NCBI GenBank assembly: GCA_934271265.1
Contig: CAKQRE010000022.1
Coordinates: 1 to 64,000, forward strand
From: an uncultured Clostridia bacterium
Lineage (GTDB): Bacteria; Bacillota; Clostridia; Christensenellales; Borkfalkiaceae
Direction: 5' to 3'
Length of the DNA stretch: 64,000 bases
Made by a program: the position numbers and the translations under genes. Of the stretch, positions 8,343 to 15,345 are shown piece after piece. Under the pieces are notes generated by a model. That model was not told where the DNA came from, did no database searches, and saw only the letters and a program-made list of their open reading frames with translations. Within the stretch, counting starts at the first letter, position 1, and every line of letters begins with the position of its first letter.

Positions 8343-9950
8343 TTATTTCCCGACTGCGACGTTGAGAGAATGAAACGTAAGCGAGCGGCGATAGTGGTTT
8401 TCGGCGCGGGCGATAAAATCTCGTCTTTCGATAACGGTAAGAAGTATCGGAAACGGGCTGTTGAGCAGTTCCTGAAAATTGACTATCGACTTTACATAGT
8501 CGTTATCGATATTGATTTTGTAAATCATTTTGATAATGCCGTTGCGCCTTTCCTTTACTTCCTGACTTTCGAGCATATCCCGAATTATCTTTGAAAACCT
8601 TGATATGGTTTTGACGTTGTAAGGCGGAAACATTGCGATATTTCCGTCGATATTTTCTTTTTCATAAAGCCTGTCGCCTTTTTCGACTTCGAGTTGACGA
8701 ATGTTTCCCTCAATGATATTGTTGATACATTTGTCGCCTTCCGCCTGAGATTTTCGGTATTCTTCAATTTTGCTTTCAATCTCTCGGATTCTGGATAACA
8801 ATTCGTCGGACTTTTTGTCGAGTTCGTCCGAAGCGTTAATATAACAGGTTTTTATGAGTTCGCATAAGCAGTCGTAGTTCCTTGGCAAAAGCAAGCAATC
8901 GGAGAGCAGAGATAAAATGTAATCTTCCAGATACTCGGCATTGATTGCTTTTCCGTTACAGCCACTTTTCTTATGGTTACAAATATATATCGGAATTCTT
9001 TTCTTTTCCGTTCCTGACCAACTTGCGGTTATTGTTCCTTCGCATATACCGCAAATGCATAACCCCGATAAAAGGGCTGTCCTTTTGGGTGAACGTAAAC
9101 CGTCTGACTGTATTTTCCTTGCGTCCAGCATTGACTGAACCTTATTAAACAAATCATAACTGACGATTTGCGGCATACCGTGGGGGATGCGGATTATTTC
9201 GCTTGACGATCGTTCCTTATGGCTGTTATAAGGCTCGTTTCTTGCTCTGTATGCTCCCTTGTTGAAAATATACTCGCCTGTATATTCTCTATTGCGTAAA
9301 ATATCGTGCAAGTGATTAGAGTATAATTTGCCGTTTGCTCGGCGATAACCATTCGAGTTCAAATAGTTTGCAATTGAAGTGTAACCATACCCGTCGGCTG
9401 CCATTTCAAACATAATTTTTACGGCTTTTGCCTCTTCTTCTACAAGAACGTATCTTTTGTCTTTTTTTGCATAACCGATAGGCGGCGTTCCGCTATGTGC
9501 TTTTCCTTCTCGGGCATTTGCCATAACGCCTGCCTTTGCTTCCCGCGCTAATTTCTTAGAGTACATTTCGGCGATACCGAGGCTGATGAGTTCAAAAAAC
9601 TCGCCTTCGGGGGAATCATCGAACTCTTCGATTGCGCTTATGATTTTTATTCCGTATTTCTTGAAATACTTTTTATAGTATCTTGCGTCGTCAACGTTTC
9701 TTGCCCACCTGTCCATTCTGTGAACGATGATATACTGAAAATCTTTCAGTTGAACGTCGCTGACCATTTTTTGAAAATTTATTCTGTTTGCCGATGTTCC
9801 CGTTTGCGCCTCGTCGATATACTCCCGCACAATCTGAACGTTATGTCTTTGACAAAACTGTTTGATTGCCGCGAGCTGAACCACGATACTTGATTCTTGC
9901 TGTTTGTCCGAAGAATAGCGGGCATAGGCAACGGCTGAAATTACAGGCAT
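8343..9950 (-). CDS. Large serine recombinase (site-specific DNA recombinase)
   Basis: 535 residues from ATG 9950, preferred over the longer frame (open to 10196) because AAGGAG lies 7 nt upstream and the extension would run through a terminator-like repeat. Residues 1-150 form the resolvase/invertase catalytic domain: YARYSSDKQ at 9-17 has the catalytic Ser13, and DEAQTGTSANR and VHRMDRWAR follow. Residues about 190-290 match the recombinase domain (GTPPIGYAKKD, GYTSIANYLNSNGYR). About 300-345 is a zinc ribbon (CICGIC...CNHKKSGC), then a coiled coil of about 370-450. Length and order fit enzymes that integrate and excise elements without phage machinery. It is presumably the mobility gene of the island; no recombination directionality factor was seen. 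Confidence 0.95.
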   Translation of the reverse strand: MPVISAVAYARYSSDKQQESSIVVQLAAIKQFCQRHNVQIVREYIDEAQTGTSANRINFQKMVSDVQLKDFQYIIVHRMDRWARNVDDARYYKKYFKKYGIKIISAIEEFDDSPEGEFFELISLGIAEMYSKKLAREAKAGVMANAREGKAHSGTPPIGYAKKDKRYVLVEEEAKAVKIMFEMAADGYGYTSIANYLNSNGYRRANGKLYSNHLHDILRNREYTGEYIFNKGAYRARNEPYNSHKERSSSEIIRIPHGMPQIVSYDLFNKVQSMLDARKIQSDGLRSPKRTALLSGLCICGICEGTITASWSGTEKKRIPIYICNHKKSGCNGKAINAEYLEDYILSLLSDCLLLPRNYDCLCELIKTCYINASDELDKKSDELLSRIREIESKIEEYRKSQAEGDKCINNIIEGNIRQLEVEKGDRLYEKENIDGNIAMFPPYNVKTISRFSKIIRDMLESQEVKERRNGIIKMIYKINIDNDYVKSIVNFQELLNSPFPILLTVIERRDFIARAENHYRRSLTFHSLNVAVGK

Positions 9951-10040
9951 ATAAAAACTCCTTTTCTTATGATAAGAATACGAGGATAAGTTTTGTATTC
10001 TTTCATAATGATAATATATGTCTGTAAACGTAATTTCCAA

Positions 10041-10110
10041 AAATGTCGCTCTATAAGTCGATAAATAAGCAAAACGAGCAGTCATCAGACCGCTCGCTTT
10101 GTTTTCAATA
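10041..10110 (-). repeat. Repeat copy A: terminator hairpin plus dispersed motif
   Basis: Strongly similar to 11305-11366. It comprises TATAAGTCGATAAA, then AAGCAAAACGAG and a CGAGC...GCTCG hairpin. Read on the minus strand it is a stem (GAGCGGTC/GACTGCTC) followed by TTTTGCTTATTT, so it should terminate the toxin-antitoxin operon. The exact decamer TATAAGTCGA is at 10052-10061. Confidence 0.7.
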
Positions 10111-10128
10111 TTAAATTGTATTTGTCGA

Positions 10129-10860
10129 TTATGCGTTGATTCCCGTATATGTGTTGCGAATAACGATAGGGGAAAGAACCTGATTTTTTTCGGCATCCTT
10201 CCATACCTTTTCGTTATGAGTCAGATTAACCAGATATCCCGCCGTGTAAATGCCGTATTTTTTATAGGTTTCTTCCAAAACTTTTTCCGTTGTTTTGTCG
10301 AATGAAACTTCTTTACCCTCTTTGATAGGGTTTTTATGGTAGTTTACGAATTGTTTCCATACCTCTTCTACAACTGGTCCGTAATTCCAGCATTTTATCG
10401 GCTCGCGGAAAATGGTTCGGTTGTTCGTTTTCAATGAAATTGCCTGAGCAAAGTATAGTAATTTTTGCAATTTTAAAGGTGTTACATAATCCGATTCTTC
10501 CTGAGCGTCCTTGATTGCCTTGTCAATAAACCAGTAAGCAACGTCGACAGCCTTATTATCACCGATAGTAATATCGGCGTCTTCATCGAGAACCGTGTTT
10601 TTTGCTTTTGCTGTTGCGATATCAAAATCGTTTTGTAAACCTAACCAGTAACTGGCGGGCATACCGAAAATCGGCTCAATGGCAATTGCGAAATCGGTGT
10701 TAATGCTTCTTTTTCCTTTAATAATCTCATTAATAATCGTTTTGGATATTCCCGTTTTTGCCGCAAGTTCGGATTGTTTCATTTCGATATCGCTCAAAGC
10801 CCTTTTTAAAAACTCGCCTGGGTGAATTGCATAATCAAAAGTATAATTATTAGTCGCCAT
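10129..10860 (-). CDS. HTH-Panacea (DUF4065) antitoxin
   Basis: 243 residues. Residues 10-70 are a HigA-like XRE helix-turn-helix: AIHPGEFLKRALSDIEMKQ and TGISKTIINEIIKGKRSI are classic HigA signatures. Residues about 105-235 are a Panacea/DUF4065 domain (VDVAYWFIDKA...LKLQKLLYFAQA...WNYGPVVEEVW...HNEKVWKDA). Panacea is known as an antitoxin domain paired with many unrelated toxins, and HTH-Panacea fusions are an established architecture. The gene overlaps the upstream toxin by 11 nt, giving toxin-first order as in higBA. It should neutralise the toxin and, through the HTH, repress the shared promoter, where a TTCAC-N6-GTGAA palindrome lies. Which domain binds the toxin is not decidable here. 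Confidence 0.85.
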   Translation of the reverse strand: MATNNYTFDYAIHPGEFLKRALSDIEMKQSELAAKTGISKTIINEIIKGKRSINTDFAIAIEPIFGMPASYWLGLQNDFDIATAKAKNTVLDEDADITIGDNKAVDVAYWFIDKAIKDAQEESDYVTPLKLQKLLYFAQAISLKTNNRTIFREPIKCWNYGPVVEEVWKQFVNYHKNPIKEGKEVSFDKTTEKVLEETYKKYGIYTAGYLVNLTHNEKVWKDAEKNQVLSPIVIRNTYTGINA

Positions 10861-11167
10861 AATGATTCGACACCTCCAAGATTGTTATTTCGTCTTCTTC
10901 AACCTGTATTTCCACTAAACTCGTCAATCTGTATGAGTAATTTATAGATAAACTTGTTATTCCCTTTTTATCTCCTGTCAATTCGTGCGCTCTGTAACGT
11001 TTAAAAATCGATTTCGTATAAAAGTCTGTGAATTTCTGCACGTTTCTTAAATCCAACATTAGCATTGCCAAAGCTTTAGCAACGTTTTTATTGCCGAGTT
11101 CTTTAAGTGCTTCGCTGTAACTCTCACATATTTTTTCGACTTTTTTATCAGCATATTTTATTATCAT
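10850..11167 (-). CDS. HigB/RelE-superfamily toxin
   Basis: 105 residues from ATG 11167 (AAGGTG 7 nt upstream; a GTG four codons earlier has no site). The pattern FKRYRAHELTGDKKGITSLSINYSYRLTSLVE matches the conserved core of HigB-type plasmid-maintenance killers, ending in a beta-strand ITILEVSNHYG. Such proteins are ribosome-dependent mRNA interferases. The C-terminal codons overlap the start of the Panacea antitoxin, so the pair is translationally coupled. Strong promoter and operator are directly upstream. The typical family length is about 90-110 residues, so the gene looks intact. The assignment rests on these patterns and on context; another toxin fold is less likely. Confidence 0.8.
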   Translation of the reverse strand: MIIKYADKKVEKICESYSEALKELGNKNVAKALAMLMLDLRNVQKFTDFYTKSIFKRYRAHELTGDKKGITSLSINYSYRLTSLVEIQVEEDEITILEVSNHYGD

Positions 11168-11190
11168 TATATGTAACACCTTGTGGTTAG

Positions 11191-11238
11191 TTCACTTTTT
11201 TGTGAATTTATTATAACACCAAAATTTGAAATAGTCAA
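11191..11238 (-). promoter_or_regulatory. Promoter and operator of the toxin-antitoxin operon
   Basis: Minus strand TTGACT (11238-11233), 17-nt spacer, TATAAT (11215-11210). A palindrome TTCAC-N6-GTGAA (11191-11206) directly follows the -10 and is the likely operator of the HTH antitoxin. Confidence 0.75.
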
Positions 11239-11300
11239 ATATTACCGACCTGTTTTTAAAATTTTTTTATTCAAGTTTGTTTGAGTTGAAACCCTGAAGT

Positions 11301-11366
11301 TGCCAAATATCGGTCTATAAGTCGATAAAAAGCAAAACGAGTAGTAATCGGATCACTCGCTTGGTA
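11301..11366 (-). repeat. Repeat copy B upstream of the toxin-antitoxin operon
   Basis: Second copy of the repeat at 10041: CTATAAGTCGATAAA is shared exactly, then AAGCAAAACGAG and an ACTCG hairpin whose loop has diverged. Decamer TATAAGTCGA at 11316-11325. On the minus strand the hairpin is followed by TTTTGCTTTTTA. The two copies bracket the toxin-antitoxin operon with its promoter. Confidence 0.65.
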
Positions 11367-11716
11367 TTAAATGGTGAATAAAAACGTCGCTTTCGGTAAA
11401 TATTAGGTTTGATTTTTAAATTATCGGGTTTTCGGGGTGTGAAAAAATCGGGGCAACAAAAAAGAGATACGGATTTACCCATATCTCTTTTAGTTCAGAT
11501 AGACCATAAATCTATCTTATTTTTTCATGATTTTTATTTTTTAGTATTGTATTCATCGATAATTACATACTGCAATTCCGAAAAAGGGAAAGCAGCCTAT
11601 GCCGAATGGCAAAAACAACTTAATAATAAAATTTTTAATGAAGATATGCCCGTTGAATCCAAAGGGCAACCGTGATAATATGTGTAAGCGGAGGTTTGTC
11701 GTAAACCTATAAAAAC
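11367..11716. other. AT-rich non-coding stretch
   Basis: An open plus-strand frame of about 88 codons crosses this region, but its first codon is TTG without a ribosome site and the product is not recognisable. I see no supported gene. Confidence 0.3.
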
Positions 11717-11756
11717 GATAAGAAAGAGCGATGAGAGTAAAATCTCACCGCTCTTT
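11717..11756 (-). terminator. Terminator of the Fic/Doc gene
   Basis: Minus strand AAGAGCGGTGAGA, a short loop and TCTCATCGCTCTTTC form a stem with one mismatch immediately after the stop at 11757. Confidence 0.75.
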
Positions 11757-12626
11757 TTACTTGTCTTTAAGTCTACGTAATGGAATTTCAAATTGATTTA
11801 TTAAAGTATATAATGATTTACCATTATTGACGAATTCTTGATAATTTGGAAATTCATCTGTTATTTGTAAAGCATCTAGTGTATCCCTCATCATTCCAGC
11901 TTCGACAGGTCTTGTCCAGCCGTAAAATTTTACAGTATACGATAGTTTTTTCGTTTTGAAAAACCCTTTGACATCTCGTTGGAATTTAATTTTCATATTG
12001 TCTAAAACATATGATACATTTAGATTTTTGTTTTCTATAATTGAACAAAATTCTTTCATATTTATATTAAGATGGCACGATCTGTCTTTTTTTGTCGTGT
12101 TTTTTCTCAAAATATGAGCTATTGTTTGTATAATAGGATCATCATGATGCTTATATTTTTTGTATATACCATTATATTTCTCGGGTAAGCTATTGTCTGC
12201 AACAGAACTAACAAGGTTTTCAAAAACAACTATATTTTCCGTTGGATAATAACCGTAATCCGTTATTTGCTTTATAAGCGTTAAAAGGGCTGTCCTATTA
12301 TTTCCGTCATGAAAAGCATGATCTTTTACCAAGCCAAAAAATAAAGTAGCACAAATATCTAACGGGGCAGTGTACTTAAATTTATTCCCTAATGCAACAG
12401 TTTGCCTACAAATTGCAGAACATAATAAATTATAATCCCTTACACCTACAAGCATTTTTTCTTGCACTGCTCCGCCTGATTCATCCAAAAAATAATCCGC
12501 AAGAATATAATGTGCTTGTAATATATCTTCTACGTTTATAAGCGGTGATTTTATGTCTTTAATGTTTGGGCATTTCTTTATATCGTCGTTGTATAATTCT
12601 TTTAATTTTTCTAATAAATATTTCAT
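11757..12626 (-). CDS. Fic/Doc-family protein
   Basis: 289 residues. The motif HAFHDGNNRTALLT near residues 102-115 is the Fic/Doc active-site loop (consensus HxFx[DA]GN[GK]R): His as base, Asp for metal and Asn/Arg for nucleotide phosphates. Doc enzymes phosphorylate and Fic enzymes usually AMPylate targets; the D-G-N-N-R form is nearer to the Doc-like group, but the reaction cannot be fixed. The C-terminal 110 residues, after about residue 180, are extra and unrecognised. No separate antitoxin gene adjoins it, and I did not find a clear inhibitory [ST]xxxE[GN] helix, so how it is restrained is unknown. It sits inside the island next to a toxin-antitoxin pair and has its own terminator; the start at 12626 has only a weak ribosome site. 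Confidence 0.8.
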   Translation of the reverse strand: MKYLLEKLKELYNDDIKKCPNIKDIKSPLINVEDILQAHYILADYFLDESGGAVQEKMLVGVRDYNLLCSAICRQTVALGNKFKYTAPLDICATLFFGLVKDHAFHDGNNRTALLTLIKQITDYGYYPTENIVVFENLVSSVADNSLPEKYNGIYKKYKHHDDPIIQTIAHILRKNTTKKDRSCHLNINMKEFCSIIENKNLNVSYVLDNMKIKFQRDVKGFFKTKKLSYTVKFYGWTRPVEAGMMRDTLDALQITDEFPNYQEFVNNGKSLYTLINQFEIPLRRLKDK

Positions 12627-12731
12627 ATATTTTTCTCGAGCAGAATCAATATTGCTTTCAACCGCTTACTTAATTATATCAATAATAGAGTAAGTCGCTA
12701 GTTTTTACTATCTTTTTTCAGATAAACGATA

Positions 12732-12770
12732 AAAGCGAATCCGTCTCCTAAAGGAAACGGGTTCGCCTTT
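12732..12770 (-). terminator. Terminator downstream of the tRNA cluster
   Basis: AAAGCGAATCCGT paired with ACGGGTTCGCCTTT (one bulge) and, on the minus strand, followed by TTTT. It lies 8 nt after the tRNA-Glu CCA but on the island side of the direct repeat, so it would be island-borne. Confidence 0.7.
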
Positions 12771-12777
12771 AACTTGT

Positions 12778-12790
12778 TTGGTGACCCCTA
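12778..12790 (-). repeat. Island attachment repeat, tRNA-Glu copy (13 bp)
   Basis: TTGGTGACCCCTA; on the minus strand it covers the tRNA-Glu 3' acceptor strand, discriminator and CCA. Exact partner at 8137-8149. Confidence 0.65.
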
Positions 12791-12853
12791 CGGGATTCGA
12801 ACCCATGATACCGCCGTGAAAGGGCGATGTCTTAACCGCTTGACCAAGGGGCC
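12779..12853 (-). tRNA. tRNA-Glu (anticodon TTC)
   Basis: Acceptor stem GGCCCCT/AGGGGTC, discriminator A and encoded CCA. The anticodon arm contains CCCTTTCACGG (anticodon TTC), and GGGTTCGAATCCC is the T arm. Last gene of a three-tRNA minus-strand cluster. Confidence 0.95.
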
Positions 12854-12893
12854 GTATTCAATTTATATAATCCGATAAACGGCGATTTGCTGT

Positions 12894-12970
12894 TGGTGGC
12901 GACGGTCAGATTCGAACCAACGACCTGCCGGGTATGAACCGGCCGCTATAACCAACTAAGCTACGTCGCC
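12894..12970 (-). tRNA. tRNA with CAT anticodon (elongator Met, or Ile2)
   Basis: Acceptor GGCGACG/CGTCGCC, anticodon stem GCCGG/CCGGC around TTCATAC (anticodon CAT), T arm TTGGTTCGAATCTGA, encoded CCA. The normal first pair G1-C72 excludes an initiator. Elongator Met is favoured by the acceptor, but a lysidine-type tRNA-Ile cannot be ruled out by eye. Confidence 0.9.
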
Positions 12971-13018
12971 ATAATATACGCATTCTTTTCGCCACCTCTC
13001 GGCAGCGAAACGAATGAA

Positions 13019-13096
<78 letters not shown>

Positions 13097-13132
13097 ACGA
13101 ATGCACAACGCGATCACGTTTAATGCTCGTAT

Positions 13133-13161
13133 ATAATACACTAAAAATAAAAAATTGTCAA
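13133..13161 (-). promoter_or_regulatory. Promoter of the fMet-Met-Glu tRNA cluster
   Basis: Minus strand TTGACA (13161-13156), 17-nt spacer, TATTAT (13138-13133), about 37 nt before the fMet 5' end. Same architecture as the tRNA-Leu promoter. Confidence 0.8.
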
Positions 13162-13593
13162 CTAAAAAACTATGGTTTTCAGAAAAATTATTAAAGTTTT
13201 TTTTCGTACGTTTTTCGGCATTTCATCGGCGGTTTTAGGGAAAAGGTCCTCGCGGCGAAACAGAGCGCCTGTCTGCCCGCGATCTTTTGCGTTTTCCGTC
13301 TGAAGAAGGGCTGACGAAAGACGCGGCACCCCTTATCCGTACGAGCAATGCCGAAAACTTCAAAGAGCAGCCTGCGAACTCTTCGCAAACTGCTCTTTGA
13401 AAATATATGATAAGGGGGAAAATGATGAGCTTTGTAATCGTCTTACGGAAGAGCGTTGCCTCATCCAATCGACACGTATATGATACCTCATTTGTCGAAG
13501 AAAAGCAAATCCGCACCGACTTTTTTACAAACACTATCTTATCGTATCATTGTTGTGTCTTTATGTGCCTGTTTAAAATTCAAAATTAACGAA
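13162..13593. other. Gene-free stretch with a large hairpin
   Basis: No supported gene. At 13360-13400 TCAAAGAGCAG and CTGCTCTTTGA are exact complements, and between them TGCGAA/TTCGCA forms an inner stem with a 3-nt loop, a 41-nt near-perfect hairpin. It has only a weak T-tract on the minus strand; it could be a late terminator for the exporter operon or a structured RNA. Confidence 0.45.
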
Positions 13594-15345
13594 TCACTCT
13601 TTTTCAAACTGGCTGTTATATAATTCGGAGTAAAAACCGCCCCTTGCAAGAAGTTCTTCGTGGTTGCCCTGCTCGACGATATTACCTTTATTCATAACAA
13701 GGATCTCGTCCGCCTCACGGATGGTAGAAAGGCGGTGCGCAACGACGAAAGAAGTTTTCCCTTTTGTCAGACGGTCGAACGCCTGCTGGATCTGAATCTC
13801 CGTACGCGTATCGATATTAGAGGTCGCTTCGTCCAGAATCAACATCGGCGGAAGACACAACATGACCCTTGCGATACAAAGCAGCTGTTTCTGCCCTTGA
13901 GACAAACTTCCCTCTCCGATGATCGTGTGGTAACCTTCCGGCAGTTTTTCGACAAAGGAATGACAATGCGCCAGCTTACAGGCTTCGATCACTTCTTCAT
14001 CGGTCGCATCCGGCTTGCCGACCGCCACGTTGTCGCGAACGGACGCCCTGCGGATCCACGTATCCTGCAACACCATGCCGTAACGGCGGCGTAGTTCTTT
14101 ACGGGAAACTTCTTTTACAGGCACCCCGTCAACGGTGATACAGCCTTCGTTCACATCATAGAAACGCATCAATAAGTTGATTAACGTAGTTTTTCCACAT
14201 CCTGTCGGACCGACGATCGCGATCTTCTTTCCCTGTTTTGCCGTCAGACTGAACCCGCGGATCAGCGGGACTTCCGGCACATACGAGAAGGAAACGTTTT
14301 CGATCTTCACGTCGCCCTTCGCCGGCAACGGAAGATCTCTGCATACGCCTTCGTCGGTTTCGCAAGGTTCGTCGATGAGATCGAAAAGCCTCGTCGCGCT
14401 CGCCTTTGCGCTCGAAAGCTCGGTTAGAACGTCGGAAATTTCGTTAAAAGGTTTCGTATAGCGGTTGGCATAGCTTAAAAGAGACAATAAAGAGCCGGCT
14501 GTGATCGCGGAAAGAGAACCGATCTTCACGCCGTAAACGGCAAGCAAAGCGCCCGTCAACGCGACGGATGCATACACGACGGAATTGACGAACCGCGTGG
14601 TCGGATTGGTAAGCGAGGAGAAGAAAACGGCTTTGAAAGACGTTTTCCTGAGTTCGTCGTTCACGTTGCGGAATCTTTCGTTAAAATGATCTTCCGCGCC
14701 GTAGGCTTTCACCGTCGGGAGATTTCCGAGCGTTTCCTCGATGATCGCCGTTTCCTTTCCGACGATCTCCGATTGTTTTTTAAAGAACCGGTAGGTTTTA
14801 CCCGTGATGAACTTTGCGGTAAACAGGGAAAGCGGGGTGATCAGCGCGACGACAAGCGCGATAACGGGGTTGATGAGCGCCATACAGACAAGCGTTCCCA
14901 CAATGGTCAGAATACCCGTAAAGAAACGGGAAAACCCGAGAAGCAAGCCGTCGGAAAGTCTGTCGGCGTCGCCGATCTCGATCCCGAGAACGTCGCCCAC
15001 GCGCTTCCGGTCAAGGCTTTTCAGAGGCAAACGCTGAAGGTTCCGGAACACGTCGTTTCTCACCTTTCTCGTAACGCCGTTTGCGATCTTGTTACAAAGC
15101 ACTTCCGTTCCCCACTGCGAAAGCCCCGCGACGCCGGCACAGATCAGGGCAAACAGACCGATCGTTTTCATCCGATCGAAATCGACGTTGTCCTTTCCGA
15201 TAATACAGTCCGTCGCCTTACCGAACAAAACGGGAAGAAAGAGGGACGCAACCACAAAGATCGCGGAAAAAAACAAAGAAAGAATGAGCAACCATTTATA
15301 TCCTTCGATATAGCGGAACAGTCTTTTAAAAAAAGAACCTTTCAT
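13594..15345 (-). CDS. ABC exporter half-transporter, catalytically competent subunit
   Basis: 583 residues with an N-terminal six-helix membrane domain (about 1-310) fused to an ATPase (about 340-580). Walker A GPTGCGKTT near 380, signature LSQGQKQ near 480, Walker B LILDEATSNID near 503 with the catalytic Glu, and H-loop VAHRLST. The LSQGQ/DEATSN combination is that of the TM288-type partner in heterodimeric drug exporters. Its start overlaps the stop of the upstream half-transporter (ATGA), with GGAGAC as ribosome site. Together they should export lipophilic compounds or lipids across the cytoplasmic membrane; the substrate is unknown. Confidence 0.9.
   Translation of the reverse strand: MKGSFFKRLFRYIEGYKWLLILSLFFSAIFVVASLFLPVLFGKATDCIIGKDNVDFDRMKTIGLFALICAGVAGLSQWGTEVLCNKIANGVTRKVRNDVFRNLQRLPLKSLDRKRVGDVLGIEIGDADRLSDGLLLGFSRFFTGILTIVGTLVCMALINPVIALVVALITPLSLFTAKFITGKTYRFFKKQSEIVGKETAIIEETLGNLPTVKAYGAEDHFNERFRNVNDELRKTSFKAVFFSSLTNPTTRFVNSVVYASVALTGALLAVYGVKIGSLSAITAGSLLSLLSYANRYTKPFNEISDVLTELSSAKASATRLFDLIDEPCETDEGVCRDLPLPAKGDVKIENVSFSYVPEVPLIRGFSLTAKQGKKIAIVGPTGCGKTTLINLLMRFYDVNEGCITVDGVPVKEVSRKELRRRYGMVLQDTWIRRASVRDNVAVGKPDATDEEVIEACKLAHCHSFVEKLPEGYHTIIGEGSLSQGQKQLLCIARVMLCLPPMLILDEATSNIDTRTEIQIQQAFDRLTKGKTSFVVAHRLSTIREADEILVMNKGNIVEQGNHEELLARGGFYSELYNSQFEKE

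Larger units (their letters stand above)
8138..12790. mobile_element. tRNA-Glu-associated genomic island (4.64 kb)
   Basis: The segment is bounded by 13-bp direct repeats matching the 3' end of tRNA-Glu, is AT-richer than the flanks, and carries a large serine recombinase, a toxin-antitoxin pair and a Fic/Doc protein, a typical integrative cargo. Intrinsic terminators occur beyond both repeats in the tRNA's reading direction. No replication, conjugation or phage structural genes were seen, so it is a small integrative element or the remnant of one. Integration at a tRNA 3' end is usual for tyrosine integrases, whereas only a serine recombinase is present; the boundaries are therefore good but the mechanism is open. 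Confidence 0.6.

Noticed and set aside
11409..11675. 88-codon plus frame in the island
   Set aside because: TTG start without a ribosome site and no recognisable product.
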